Part shown: one piece after another, positions 8,201-17,750 of the stretch
How the letters are laid out: each line of letters starts with the position of its first letter
Numbering within the stretch: position 1 is the first letter of the stretch
Assembly (NCBI RefSeq): GCF_013149295.1
Contig: NZ_JABGCB010000002.1
Coordinates: forward strand, 1-64,000
DNA: 64,000 nucleotides
Direction of reading: 5' to 3'
From: Novosphingobium sp. SG751A
GTDB lineage: Bacteria; Pseudomonadota; Alphaproteobacteria; Sphingomonadales; Sphingomonadaceae
Made by a program: the position numbers and the translations under genes
Notes under the pieces: generated by a model
The model's database searches: none
The model's input: the letters and a program-made list of their open reading frames with translations, nothing else
What the model was told of the DNA's origin: nothing

Positions 8201-10987
8201 ATGAGCTTCCGCAGCTTCAAGGCGGGGCGCCTTGGTGCGTCCGCCGCATGCATTGCCGTGTCTGCTTTCATTTTTCCGGCGCTGGCCACAGCTCAGGAAG
8301 CCGCGCCTGCGGCCAATGATCAGGCCATCGTGGTGACGGGCATCCGCGCCTCGCTCGATGCTTCGGCCTCGCTCAAGCGCCGTTCGCCGGTGATCGTGGA
8401 ATCCATTTCGGCCGAAGACATCGGCAAATTGCCCGACGTGTCCATCGCGGACTCGCTGGCCCGTCTGCCCGGCGTCACGGCCCAGCGTCTGGAAGGGCGC
8501 GACCAGCGCCTCTCGATCCGCGGCCTTGGCCCCGATTTCGGCACCACACTGCTCAACGGCCGTGAACAGGTGACCGTGGGCGACAATCGCGGCGTGGAAT
8601 ATGACCAGTATCCGTCGGAATTCTTCAAGAATGTGGTGGTGTACAAGGCCTCCAATGCCGCGCTGATTTCGGCGGGCGTGTCGGGCACGGTGGATCTGCG
8701 CATGCTGCGCCCGCTGGCGCAAAAGGACCGGATCATCGCGGTGCAGCTGCGCGGCCAGATGAACGGCATGAAGGCGCTGAACCCCGACAGTGACAACAAG
8801 GGTTTCCGCGCCTCGGCCGCCTATGTCGACAAATTCGCCAATGACACTTTCGGCATCGCCATCGGCCTGTCGGCCACCCATGCCCCCTCGCAGAACGAGC
8901 GCTATAACGCATGGGGCTTCCCCAATGAGGCGGCGGCGGGCGGCTCGCTGTTCCTTGGCGGGGCCAAGCCCTATGTGCAGTCGAACATGCTCAAGCGCTA
9001 TGGCGGCGTGGTGACGCTGGAATGGGCGCCCAGCGACAATTTTCACTCCACGCTCGACCTGCTCTATTCCAAGTTCAAGGAAACCCAGCACCTGCGCGGC
9101 ATCGAATTCCCGATTGCCCCGACATGGGGCTCGGCAGCGACCATCCAGCCGGGCTATAGCACCACCAACGGTCTGGTCACCGACGCCACGCTGACCAATG
9201 TCCATGCGGTGCAGCGCAATGACCTGAACGAGCGCACGGCGGACAATTTCTCTGCCGGGTGGAACGGCGTGTGGACCGTGGCCGAGGACACCCACATCAC
9301 GCTCGACGCCAGCTACAGTACGGCCAAGCGCACCGACTTCCTGCTCGAAACCTATACGGGCACGGGCTATAACACGACCGGCGCGTCCGACACGATCCAT
9401 ATCAGCGCCAATCCCAATGGCACGTACCGGATCGTGCCCACGCTCGATTATTCGAACACCGCCCTTTTCGGCATCACCGACCCGCGCGGCTGGGGCTATA
9501 ATGGCACCACCGCCGTGGTTCAGGCAGGTTTCCTCAACAAGCCCAGCTTCAAGGACGATCTGCTGGCCCTGCGCGCCGGGGTCGATGGCAAGTTTGGCGG
9601 CCACTCGATCTTTTCGGGCTGGGAAGTGGGCGTGAATTATTCGCGTCGCAAGAAGACCTCGAACTTCCTGTCCTACTTCCTCTGCCCCAAGGGCACGGGC
9701 ACCAATTGCACCGTGTCGAGCGGCACCACCACCTTTGCCCCCGTGCCCAGCGCGGCGGTGATCGGCACGGTGGCGCTGGACTATCTGGGCGTGCCCAAGA
9801 TGCTCGCGCTCGATCCGATGTATCTGTATAATAACAGCCTGAGCGCGGCCTATGACAACCGCCCCGTCTCGCTGGTGCGCGACAATTCGGTGACGGAAAA
9901 TGTCATCACCGGCTATGCGATGCTGAAGATCGACGGCGATGTTGCGGGCCGTAAGCTGACCGGCAGCATCGGTGCGCAGGTGGTCCATACCAACCAAAGC
10001 TCGAACGGTTCGATCTCTAACTTCTCGAACGGTGCCGTCTCGCTCTATCCGGCCACGGGCGGGGCGAAATACACCAATGTCCTGCCCAGCCTGAACCTGT
10101 CGCTGGAAATGGACCCGTCGATGTTCGTGAAATTCTCGGCCTCGCACACGATGGTGCGCGCGCGCCTTGACCAGATCCGCGTCAATCAGGAATTCAACAT
10201 TGACCCCACCCGTCTGGGCTCGACCACGCCGGGCATGTCGGTGTTCAGCTCGACCGGGGGCAATTCGCAACTGCGCCCCTATCACTCCACCAACATCGAC
10301 CTCTCGCTGGAGCGTTATTTCCGCAAGGGCGGCTATGTCTCGGTGGCGGGTTATTACAAGAAGCTGACCCAGTTCGTCGATCCGTCGAACAATTTCCTCT
10401 ATGACTTCTCCTCCGCGCTCAGCAGCCTGACGCCCGCACAGCGCGCGGCGGTGGGCACCACGCTGGGCACGGTGAACGCTCCGGCCAACACCGGCCATGG
10501 CGATGTAAAGGGTGTGGAAGGCACGCTTTCGCTGCCCTTCTCGCTGCTGACGCCCAAGCTCGACGGCTTCGGCTTCTATGGCAGCCTGTCCTATACCGAC
10601 AGCACCATCTATCTGGCCAGCAATCCAGGGCAGGCGATCACGCTGCCTGGCCTGTCGGACTGGGTGCAGAACGCGGCGCTTTATTATGAAAAGCACGGGT
10701 TCCAGGCGCGCGTGAACTATCGCTTCCGCTCGACCTTCCTGGCCGAAGTGGCGGGCCTTTCGGCCAATCCCACCTATCGTCAGGCCAAGGCCGAAGCGAT
10801 TGTGGACGCCCAGATCGGCTATGAGTTCCAGCCCAGCTCCAAGCTCTACGGCCTCTCGGTCATGCTTCAGGCCAAGAACCTGACCGACCGGCCCTTCATC
10901 ACCTATCAGAACAATGATGTGCGCCAGCTGATCGACTATCAGCGCTATGGCCGCGATTATTACCTGAGCGTCAGCTACAAGTTCTGA
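8201..10987 (+). CDS. malA: TonB-dependent receptor, maltodextrin type (MalA-like)
   Basis: This 928-residue outer-membrane receptor has a signal peptide (cleavage near ATAQEAAP), a TonB box region QAIVVTGIRASLDAS and a plug domain (LPDVSIADSLARLPGVTAQR). A beta-barrel follows, ending in an aromatic residue (LSVSYKF), the usual outer-membrane insertion signal. The plug signature matches the large carbohydrate-type TonB receptors of Caulobacter and sphingomonads. It leads a run with two GH13 enzymes and a GH97 enzyme, and a LacI operator precedes it. It most likely imports maltodextrins with TonB-ExbB-ExbD energy. The ATG at 8201 has AGGAGAGGAA upstream and starts the signal peptide. Confidence 0.88.
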   Translation: MSFRSFKAGRLGASAACIAVSAFIFPALATAQEAAPAANDQAIVVTGIRASLDASASLKRRSPVIVESISAEDIGKLPDVSIADSLARLPGVTAQRLEGRDQRLSIRGLGPDFGTTLLNGREQVTVGDNRGVEYDQYPSEFFKNVVVYKASNAALISAGVSGTVDLRMLRPLAQKDRIIAVQLRGQMNGMKALNPDSDNKGFRASAAYVDKFANDTFGIAIGLSATHAPSQNERYNAWGFPNEAAAGGSLFLGGAKPYVQSNMLKRYGGVVTLEWAPSDNFHSTLDLLYSKFKETQHLRGIEFPIAPTWGSAATIQPGYSTTNGLVTDATLTNVHAVQRNDLNERTADNFSAGWNGVWTVAEDTHITLDASYSTAKRTDFLLETYTGTGYNTTGASDTIHISANPNGTYRIVPTLDYSNTALFGITDPRGWGYNGTTAVVQAGFLNKPSFKDDLLALRAGVDGKFGGHSIFSGWEVGVNYSRRKKTSNFLSYFLCPKGTGTNCTVSSGTTTFAPVPSAAVIGTVALDYLGVPKMLALDPMYLYNNSLSAAYDNRPVSLVRDNSVTENVITGYAMLKIDGDVAGRKLTGSIGAQVVHTNQSSNGSISNFSNGAVSLYPATGGAKYTNVLPSLNLSLEMDPSMFVKFSASHTMVRARLDQIRVNQEFNIDPTRLGSTTPGMSVFSSTGGNSQLRPYHSTNIDLSLERYFRKGGYVSVAGYYKKLTQFVDPSNNFLYDFSSALSSLTPAQRAAVGTTLGTVNAPANTGHGDVKGVEGTLSLPFSLLTPKLDGFGFYGSLSYTDSTIYLASNPGQAITLPGLSDWVQNAALYYEKHGFQARVNYRFRSTFLAEVAGLSANPTYRQAKAEAIVDAQIGYEFQPSSKLYGLSVMLQAKNLTDRPFITYQNNDVRQLIDYQRYGRDYYLSVSYKF

Positions 10988-11002
10988 TCGCTTGAGGATA
11001 AT

Positions 11003-11030
11003 GCGGGCGGGGTTTCGCGGTCCCGCCCGC
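11003..11030 (+). other. GC-rich RNA hairpin between receptor and amylase genes
   Basis: GCGGGCGGG (11003-11011) pairs with CCCGCCCGC (11022-11030) in a perfect 9-bp stem with a 10-base loop. No T-run follows, so it is not a classical terminator. Its place between a receptor gene and the downstream enzyme genes suggests a processing or mRNA-stabilising hairpin that lets the receptor be made in excess. Confidence 0.6.
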
Positions 11031-11058
11031 GCATAATAGTGACCGAGGGAAGAGCAGG

Positions 11059-12870
11059 ATGAAGCGGAACACCATCGCGGGCCTATTTATGGCCGGGGCC
11101 TTTGCTCTGACGTCTGCGGCGCAAGCCACGCCTGTTTCCGATCTGCGCGCCCGCACGCCCGAACAGGAAGTGATCTATTTCGTTCTGCCCGACCGCTTCG
11201 CCAATGGCGATCCGGCCAATGATACGGGCGGCATCGCCGGAGATCGCCTGACCCATGGTTTCGATCCTGCCGACAAGGGCTTCTATCATGGCGGCGACCT
11301 CAAAGGGCTGATCCAAAAGCTCGATTATATTCAGGGGCTGGGCGCCAGCGCGATCTGGGTCGGGCCGATTTTCAAGAACAAGCCGGTGCAGGGGGCCAAG
11401 GGCCACGAAAGCGCCGGCTATCACGGCTATTGGATCACCGATTTTCTGCATGTCGATCCGCATTTCGGCAGCGACGCGGATTTCGCCGCGCTGGTAAAGG
11501 CGGCCCATGCGCGGGGGATGAAGGTCTATATGGACATCATCGTCAACCACACCGCCGATGTCATCCAATACCGCGAGGCGGGCGATGCTGTCGCGCTCTA
11601 TCGTTCCAAGGCCGATTATCCTTTTTCGCGCCGGGGCGGGGTGGCGGCCACGCCGATCAATGCCGGGTTTGCGGGCGATGATGATGCCCGCCCTGCCAAC
11701 TGGGCGCATATGACCGATCCGGGTTTTGCCTATACGCCCTATGTGCCTGCGGGCGAGGAGAAGGCGAAGAACCCGGCCTGGCTTAACAATCCCATCTGGT
11801 ATCACAATCGCGGCGACACCGACTGGAAGGGCGAGAGCGCGCAATATGGCGATTTCGTCGGGTTGGACGATCTGGCCACGGAAAATCCGCGCGTGGTCCA
11901 AGGGTTCATCGACATATACAGCAGCTGGATCGACCGTTTCGGCATTGACGGCTATCGCATCGATACGGCCAAGCATGTGAACCCGCAATTCTGGCGCGCC
12001 TTTGTGCCCGCCATACAGGCGCGGGCGCGGGTGCGCGGCATCCCCAATTTCCACATCTTCGGCGAGGTGGCGACCGGGGATTATGATCCGGCGCTGCTGG
12101 CCGGATGGGTGCATCGCGCCGGTCTGCCTGCGGTGCTGGATTTCGCCTTCATGCGCGCGGCGACCGATGCGGCCAGCGGCAGGACCGGCACGCAGGAACT
12201 GGCCCGCATGGTAGAGGATGATGCGCTCTATGGGCCAAAGGGCGCGTTGCGTCTGCCCACCTTCCTTGGCAATCATGACAATGGCCGCTTCGCCATGGCC
12301 CTGCGTGAGGCCAAGCCGGGGATCGGCGCGCAGGAGTGGCTGGCGCGCGACCTGTTGGGCCATGCCATGCTGTTGACCCTGCGCGGCGTGCCCACGATCT
12401 ATTATGGCGACGAACAGGGCTTTGCCGGACGCGGGGGCGACCAATCCTCGCGTCAGGATATGTTCGCCAGCAAGGTGACGGAATATAATCAGGACGCCCT
12501 TGTCGGCACCGCTTCCTCCACCGCCGCTGCCAATTTCACGCCCGGCCATCCGCTCTATCAGGCCATCGCCCGGCTTGCGCAGATCCGGCGCGCCACCCCC
12601 GCGCTCTGGGGCGGGCGGACGCTGCTGCGCGCCTCGGGCGAGGGGGCGGGCCTGTTTGCCGTCTCGCGCCTCGATCCCAAAACCGGGTCCGAGGTGCTGC
12701 TGGCCTTCAACACCTCGGACCAGCCCATCACTGCGCAGGTTGCCGTCGAGAGCGCGACGCAGCGCTTCACCGCGCTGTCCGGCCCATGCCCCGCCGCGCC
12801 CGCCGCGCCGGGCAGCGCCACGATCAGCCTGCCCGCTTTCGGCTATGCCATCTGCGCCGCCACCAAGTAA
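11059..12870 (+). CDS. Secreted GH13 alpha-amylase / cyclomaltodextrinase-type enzyme
   Basis: This 603-residue glycoside hydrolase has a Sec signal peptide (MKRNTIAGLFMAGAFALTSAAQA), so it acts in the periplasm or at the outer membrane. The GH13 barrel shows all conserved regions: DIIVNH, nucleophile Asp302 in GYRIDTAKH, acid/base Glu336 in IFGEVATGD, and Asp407 in LGNHDNGRF. A small beta domain completes the C-terminus. It should cleave alpha-1,4-glucans or cyclodextrins to short maltodextrins. It lies 71 bases after the receptor gene and 12 bases before the next GH13 gene, within the maltose operon. Precise GH13 subfamily and product are not certain. Confidence 0.88.
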   Translation: MKRNTIAGLFMAGAFALTSAAQATPVSDLRARTPEQEVIYFVLPDRFANGDPANDTGGIAGDRLTHGFDPADKGFYHGGDLKGLIQKLDYIQGLGASAIWVGPIFKNKPVQGAKGHESAGYHGYWITDFLHVDPHFGSDADFAALVKAAHARGMKVYMDIIVNHTADVIQYREAGDAVALYRSKADYPFSRRGGVAATPINAGFAGDDDARPANWAHMTDPGFAYTPYVPAGEEKAKNPAWLNNPIWYHNRGDTDWKGESAQYGDFVGLDDLATENPRVVQGFIDIYSSWIDRFGIDGYRIDTAKHVNPQFWRAFVPAIQARARVRGIPNFHIFGEVATGDYDPALLAGWVHRAGLPAVLDFAFMRAATDAASGRTGTQELARMVEDDALYGPKGALRLPTFLGNHDNGRFAMALREAKPGIGAQEWLARDLLGHAMLLTLRGVPTIYYGDEQGFAGRGGDQSSRQDMFASKVTEYNQDALVGTASSTAAANFTPGHPLYQAIARLAQIRRATPALWGGRTLLRASGEGAGLFAVSRLDPKTGSEVLLAFNTSDQPITAQVAVESATQRFTALSGPCPAAPAAPGSATISLPAFGYAICAATK

Positions 12871-12882
12871 GGACCCCCGATA

Positions 12883-14487
12883 ATGACCCTCTCGCAAGGA
12901 CCATGGTGGCGCGGCGCCACCATCTACCAGATCTATCCGCGCAGCTTTGCCGACAGCAATGGTGATGGCATCGGCGACCTTCCGGGCATCACCGCGCATC
13001 TGGACCATATCGCGTCTCTGGGCGTCGATGCGATCTGGATCAGCCCGTTCTTCACCAGTCCGATGGCCGATTTCGGCTATGACGTGGCCGATTATCGCGA
13101 TGTCGATCCGATCTTTGGCACGCTGGGCGATTTCGACGCTTTGGTGGCGCGGGCGCATGGGCTGGGGCTGAAGGTCATGATCGACATGGTTTTCGCCCAT
13201 ACCAGCGATGCCCATGCATGGTTCGTGCAAAGCCGCTCCGACAAGACCAGCGCTTATGCCGACTGGTATGTCTGGCGCGATGCCAACCCGGACGGCACGC
13301 CGCCCAACAATTGGCAGTCCGTCTTTGGCGGCCCGGCATGGACATGGGACGCGCGCCGCCAGCAATATTACATGCACCAGTTCCTGAAAGAACAACCGCA
13401 ACTCAACGGCCATAATCCGGCGGTGCAGGAGGCCTGCCTTGATGTGCTGCGTTTCTGGCTGGACCGCGGGGTGGATGGGTTCCGGCTCGATGCGCTCAAC
13501 CATGCGATGTTCGACCCCGGTTTTGCCGACAATCCCATTGCGCCCGCAAATGGCAAGCCCCGCACCCGGCCCTATGATTTTCAGGCCAAGGTCAACAGCA
13601 TGAACCACCCCGATGTGGTCGGCTTTGTCGAACGCATCGCGGCCGTGTGTCAGGCGGCAGGCGCGACCTTTACCGTGGCCGAAATCGGGGGCGAGGATTC
13701 CGATCCGCTGATGAAGGCCTATACGGCGGGCGATGGGCGGCTTTCGAGCGCCTACAGCTTCGACTTCCTCTATGCCGACCGCCTGACCGCCGATCTGGTG
13801 GCCAAAACGCAGGTGCAGTGGGACGGCGCGCCGGATGCCGATGGCCGGGCGCAGGGCTGGCCAAGCTGGGCCTTTGAAAACCACGATGCGCCGCGCCATG
13901 TGTCGCGCTGGGTGGGGGCGGAGCATCGCGATGCCTATGCGCGGCTGACCATGGCGCTGTTGATGGCGCTGCGCGGCAATGCGTTTCTGTATCAGGGGCA
14001 GGAGCTTGGCCTGACGCAGGACGACATCCCGTTCCATCTGCTGCAAGACCCCGAGGCCATCGCCAACTGGCCGCTGACCTTGAGCCGCGACGGTGTGCGC
14101 ACGCCGATGCCATGGCAGGTGCAGGACGAGCAGGGCGGCTTTACCAAGGGTGCGCCTTGGTTGCCGCTCTCGCCGGAAAACATCGCCCGCGCGGTGGACC
14201 GGCAGGAGGCCGATCCGCACAGCCAATTGGCCATCACCCGCCGGATCATCGCCTTGCGCCGCGTGCATAGGGCGCTGGCGGTGGGCGCGATGGAGGATCT
14301 GCGCGTGGATGGCGACCTGCTCACTTTCACCCGGCGCGAGGGTGGCGAGGCAATTGTCTGCGCCTTTAACCTTGGCGATCAAACCATCGTCCATGCCGCG
14401 CCGGACGGGCAGATCCTGCTGGCGCTGAACGACGCGGATGAGGGGCAATTGCCGCCCTATGCCGCGCATTTCACCCTGTCTGCCTAA
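12883..14487 (+). CDS. Cytoplasmic GH13 alpha-glucosidase
   Basis: This 534-residue GH13 enzyme begins WWRGATIYQIYPRSFADSNG, typical of alpha-glucosidase/oligo-1,6-glucosidase-like members. It has no signal peptide. Catalytic residues are Asp203 (GFRLDALNH), Glu267 (VAEIGGED) and Asp335 (ENHDAPR). It should release glucose from maltose and short maltodextrins brought in by the MFS permease. The ATG at 12883 has AAGGAC upstream and follows the secreted amylase by 12 bases, so the two are co-transcribed. Together with the GH97 enzyme it completes the breakdown route. Confidence 0.9.
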   Translation: MTLSQGPWWRGATIYQIYPRSFADSNGDGIGDLPGITAHLDHIASLGVDAIWISPFFTSPMADFGYDVADYRDVDPIFGTLGDFDALVARAHGLGLKVMIDMVFAHTSDAHAWFVQSRSDKTSAYADWYVWRDANPDGTPPNNWQSVFGGPAWTWDARRQQYYMHQFLKEQPQLNGHNPAVQEACLDVLRFWLDRGVDGFRLDALNHAMFDPGFADNPIAPANGKPRTRPYDFQAKVNSMNHPDVVGFVERIAAVCQAAGATFTVAEIGGEDSDPLMKAYTAGDGRLSSAYSFDFLYADRLTADLVAKTQVQWDGAPDADGRAQGWPSWAFENHDAPRHVSRWVGAEHRDAYARLTMALLMALRGNAFLYQGQELGLTQDDIPFHLLQDPEAIANWPLTLSRDGVRTPMPWQVQDEQGGFTKGAPWLPLSPENIARAVDRQEADPHSQLAITRRIIALRRVHRALAVGAMEDLRVDGDLLTFTRREGGEAIVCAFNLGDQTIVHAAPDGQILLALNDADEGQLPPYAAHFTLSA

Positions 14488-14517
14488 ACCCCCTTCTTCC
14501 CCCGGAGAGAGACCATC

Positions 14518-16593
14518 ATGGCCCGCTCGCTTGCCCTCCCCCTCCCCCTCCCCCTTGCTCCACCCCTTGCCGCTTTTTTGCTGACCGCCACCTCGGCCTA
14601 TGCCCAGACCGCGCCTGCCAGCTATTCGGCCACATCGCCCGACGGCACCATCGCGGTTGCCATCACCACCGACAGCGACCACCGTCCCCGCTACAGCATC
14701 ACCCGCAAGGGCAAACCCCTGATCGCGCCCTCGCTGATGGGTTTCATCCTGACCGATGGCGTCAACATGGTGCGCGGCTGGGACATCACCGGCGCCGACA
14801 CCGGCAAGGGCGATGACACATGGGAGCAGCCCTGGGGCGAGCGCCGCTATGTGCGCGACCATTATAACGAGATCACCGTCCACCTGCGCCAGTCCAAGGA
14901 GCAGGGCGAGCGGTTGATGGATGTGCATTTCCGCGTCTTCGACAATGGCGTGGGCTTTCGCTACGAGCTGCCCAAACAGGCTGCGATGACCACGATGCGC
15001 ATCGCCGATGAAGTGACCGAATTCGACATCGTGCCCAAGGGTACCGCATGGTGGATCACCGGGGGCGAATGGAATCGCTATGAGCAGGTCTATCAAAAGA
15101 CCCCGATCGAGGCCGTTTCCACCGCCCATACGCCGATCACCATGCGCCTTGACGATGGCACGCATCTCTCCTTCCACGAGGCTGCGCTGGTCGATTATTC
15201 CGCCATGTGGTTCAAGCGGGCCGAGGGGCAGAAATTCCGCTCCACCCTTTCGCCTTCGGGGCAGGGGGCGCGGGTGGTACGCGATCTGCCTTTCAACACG
15301 CCATGGCGCGCGATCCGCATGGCCGATGATGCAGCCGGGTTGGTGGAAAACGACCTTGAATTGAACCTCAACGAGCCGAACAAGATCGGCGATGTAAGCT
15401 GGTTCAAGCCCCAGAAGTATATCGGCATCTGGTGGGGCATGATCCGGGGCGACTGGACATGGGCAGAAGGGCCCAAGCATGGCGCCACCACCGAGCGGGC
15501 TAAACAGTACATCGACTTTGCCGCCAAGAACGGCTTTTCCAGCGTGCTGATCGAAGGCTGGGACAAGGGTTGGAACGGCAACTGGCTGGGCACGGGGGGC
15601 GACTTCAGCTTTACCAAATCGGCCGATGGTTTCGATCTGGAGGCCGTCACCGCCTATGGCCACAAGAAGGGCGTGAACATCATTGGCCACCATGAAACGG
15701 GCGGCAATATCGCCAATTACGAGGCCCAGCTTGAGGATGCGATGAAGCTGTACAACCGCCTCGGCGTGTCGACGGTCAAGACCGGCTATGTGGCGGATGC
15801 GGGCGGCATTCAGGCGCCTTGCGGAAGTGATCCGGCCAAGATCTGCATGGAATATCACGATGGCCAGCGGCAGGTGCAGCATCACCTGCGCGTGGTGCAG
15901 GTGGCGGCGAAATATCACATCGCGGTCAACGCGCATGAGCCGGTGAAGGACACCGGCCTGCGCCGCACCTATCCCAACTGGATCGCACGCGAGGGCGCGC
16001 GCGGCATGGAATATAACGCATGGGGTGCCTTCGCCAATGGCCCGAGCCACGAGCCGACCTTGGTCTACACCCGCATGTTGTCCGGCCCGATGGATTTCAC
16101 CCCCGGCGTGCTAAGTCTTGAGGGCGCCAACCATGCGCCCTTGGCCTCGACGCTCGCCAAACAGCTTGGCCTCTATCTGGCGCTCTATTCGCCCATCCAG
16201 ATGGCGGCTGATTTTATCGAGAACCTTGAGGCGCATCCCAAGGAGTTGGCCTTTATCCGCCAAGTCCCCGCCGATTGGGCGCAGAGCCATCTGATCGTCG
16301 GGGCAGTGGGCGAATATGCGATCTTTGCTCGTCAGGATCGCAACAGCCCCGACTGGTATGTCGGCGGGGTCAATGATGCCACTGCGCGCGATGTGGATCT
16401 CAAACTCGACTTCCTTGACGCGGGCAAGACCTATACCGCCACGATCTACAAGGATGGCGAGGGCGCGACCTACCTGACCGAGGCGCGCCATCGCATCGCC
16501 TATGAAACGCGCAAGGTGAGCAAGGGTGACACCATCAAACTGTGGCTGGCGCCGGGCGGAGGCGGGGCAATTCGTCTCACCCCCGGCAAATAA
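14518..16593 (+). CDS. susB: GH97 alpha-glucosidase (SusB-like)
   Basis: This 691-residue protein is a GH97 family member. It has the N-terminal beta domain (YSATSPDGTIAVAITTD...YSITRKGKPLI) and a barrel with IIGHHETGGNIANYE. The hallmark VNAHEPVKDTGLRRTYPNW places it in the inverting SusB-like branch. A signal peptide is present; its hydrophobic core is a Leu-Pro repeat encoded by a CTCCCC tandem. It probably acts in the periplasm on maltodextrins. It follows the cytoplasmic alpha-glucosidase by 30 bases and is the last sugar gene of the operon. The start at 14518 has GGAGAGA upstream. Confidence 0.9.
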   Translation: MARSLALPLPLPLAPPLAAFLLTATSAYAQTAPASYSATSPDGTIAVAITTDSDHRPRYSITRKGKPLIAPSLMGFILTDGVNMVRGWDITGADTGKGDDTWEQPWGERRYVRDHYNEITVHLRQSKEQGERLMDVHFRVFDNGVGFRYELPKQAAMTTMRIADEVTEFDIVPKGTAWWITGGEWNRYEQVYQKTPIEAVSTAHTPITMRLDDGTHLSFHEAALVDYSAMWFKRAEGQKFRSTLSPSGQGARVVRDLPFNTPWRAIRMADDAAGLVENDLELNLNEPNKIGDVSWFKPQKYIGIWWGMIRGDWTWAEGPKHGATTERAKQYIDFAAKNGFSSVLIEGWDKGWNGNWLGTGGDFSFTKSADGFDLEAVTAYGHKKGVNIIGHHETGGNIANYEAQLEDAMKLYNRLGVSTVKTGYVADAGGIQAPCGSDPAKICMEYHDGQRQVQHHLRVVQVAAKYHIAVNAHEPVKDTGLRRTYPNWIAREGARGMEYNAWGAFANGPSHEPTLVYTRMLSGPMDFTPGVLSLEGANHAPLASTLAKQLGLYLALYSPIQMAADFIENLEAHPKELAFIRQVPADWAQSHLIVGAVGEYAIFARQDRNSPDWYVGGVNDATARDVDLKLDFLDAGKTYTATIYKDGEGATYLTEARHRIAYETRKVSKGDTIKLWLAPGGGGAIRLTPGK
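14537..14557 (+). repeat. CTCCCC hexanucleotide repeat within the susB signal peptide
   Basis: Roughly three tandem CTCCCC units encode the LPLPLPL stretch in the signal-peptide core. Because the unit is six bases, gain or loss of a unit keeps frame and changes only the length of the hydrophobic core. Confidence 0.6.
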
Positions 16594-16639
16594 GCCGCAG
16601 CCCGGTTGACGCGGGCGCATCACGGGATAGGGAAGGGCG

Positions 16640-17716
16640 ATGAGCCAAAAACCCTGTCCCAACTGGGTCAGCTGGGCCATCGGGCGCATCGACGCGGATT
16701 ATACCCGCAGCGCCGATACCCATCTGATCCCGGTGCCGCTGCCCGCCCTGCCGCATATCGCGATTTATCTGAAGGATGAATCGAGCCATCCCACCGGCAG
16801 CCTGAAGCACCGCCTCGCGCGCTCGCTCTTCCTCTATGCGCTGTGCAACGGCTGGATCGCGCAGGGGATGACGATTGTCGAGGCCTCCTCCGGCTCGACC
16901 GCCGTGTCCGAGGCTTACTTTGCGCGAATGCTGGGCCTGCCCTTCATCGCGGTGGTGCCGCGCAGCACCGCGCCGGAAAAGATCGCCGCCATCGAGGCGC
17001 TGGGCGGGCAATGTCACAAGGTCGACAGCGCGGGCGCGGTTTACGGTGAGGCCTCGCGTCTGGCCGCCGACCTCAACGGCCATTACATGGACCAGTTCAC
17101 CTATGCTGAGCGCGCGACCGACTGGCGCGGCAACAACAATATCGCCGACAGCATCTTCAGCCAGATGGCGCGCGAACCCCATCCGATCCCGGCATGGATC
17201 GTGACCGGTGCGGGCACGGGTGGCACCTCGGCCACCATTGGTCGCTATGTCCATTACAACCGCCATGCCACACAGGTCTGCGTGGCCGATCCGGCGGCCT
17301 CGGTGTTCCACCGCCATTGGCACGATGCCGCCGTCACCACCGCCGATGGCCCCACCAGCCGCATCGAGGGCATCGGCCGCCCCCGCGTCGAACCCAGCTT
17401 TATCCGCAGCGTGATCGACCGGATGGAAGTGGTCGAGGACCGCGCCTCCATCGCCGCCGCGAGGGTGCTCTCGCGCTATCTGGGGCGGCGGGTAGGCGGC
17501 TCGACCGGCACCAATCTGGTGGCCATCGCACGTATCGCCACGCAGATGGCGGCGGCGGGCGAGAAAGGTTCGATCGTCTCGATCCTGTGCGATGCGGGCG
17601 AGCGCTATGGCTCGACCTATTACAATGACGAATGGCTGGCCGCGCAGGGGCTTTTGGACGAAGCGGAGGAAGAACGCATGGCCGCCTTCCTTGCCAGCGG
17701 GCGTTACGCTTCCTAA
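16640..17716 (+). CDS. PLP-dependent L-cysteine desulfhydrase, Cds1-like
   Basis: This 358-residue fold-type II PLP enzyme resembles the cysteine synthase superfamily. The PLP lysine lies in HPTGSLKHR, the phosphate-binding loop in [12 protein letters not shown], and an ASSGSTA substrate loop is present. The [20 protein letters not shown] signature and length match the Cds1-type cysteine desulfhydrase subgroup described in mycobacteria rather than CysK/CysM. It would convert cysteine to pyruvate, ammonia and sulfide in the cytoplasm. It starts 46 bases after susB on the same strand but is functionally unrelated. The subgroup call is from remembered motifs, so the reaction is fairly but not fully sure. 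Confidence 0.75.
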   Translation: MSQKPCPNWVSWAIGRIDADYTRSADTHLIPVPLPALPHIAIYLKDESSHPTGSLKHRLARSLFLYALCNGWIAQGMTIVEASSGSTAVSEAYFARMLGLPFIAVVPRSTAPEKIAAIEALGGQCHKVDSAGAVYGEASRLAADLNGHYMDQFTYAERATDWRGNNNIADSIFSQMAREPHPIPAWIVTGAGTGGTSATIGRYVHYNRHATQVCVADPAASVFHRHWHDAAVTTADGPTSRIEGIGRPRVEPSFIRSVIDRMEVVEDRASIAAARVLSRYLGRRVGGSTGTNLVAIARIATQMAAAGEKGSIVSILCDAGERYGSTYYNDEWLAAQGLLDEAEEERMAAFLASGRYAS

Positions 17717-17750
17717 ATTGCCTGAATACAATTCTCATTTGCAGGATCTT

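Noticed and set aside
8162-10696. Long minus-strand frame opposite the malA-like receptor
   Set aside because: Antisense shadow of a clear TonB receptor, with no recognisable motif and no ribosome site.
11083-16050. Very long minus-strand open frame (about 1655 codons) opposite the amylase and glucosidase genes
   Set aside because: It is the antisense of well-supported GH13 and GH97 genes in GC-rich DNA, has low-complexity His/Arg/Gly-rich translation and no domain.
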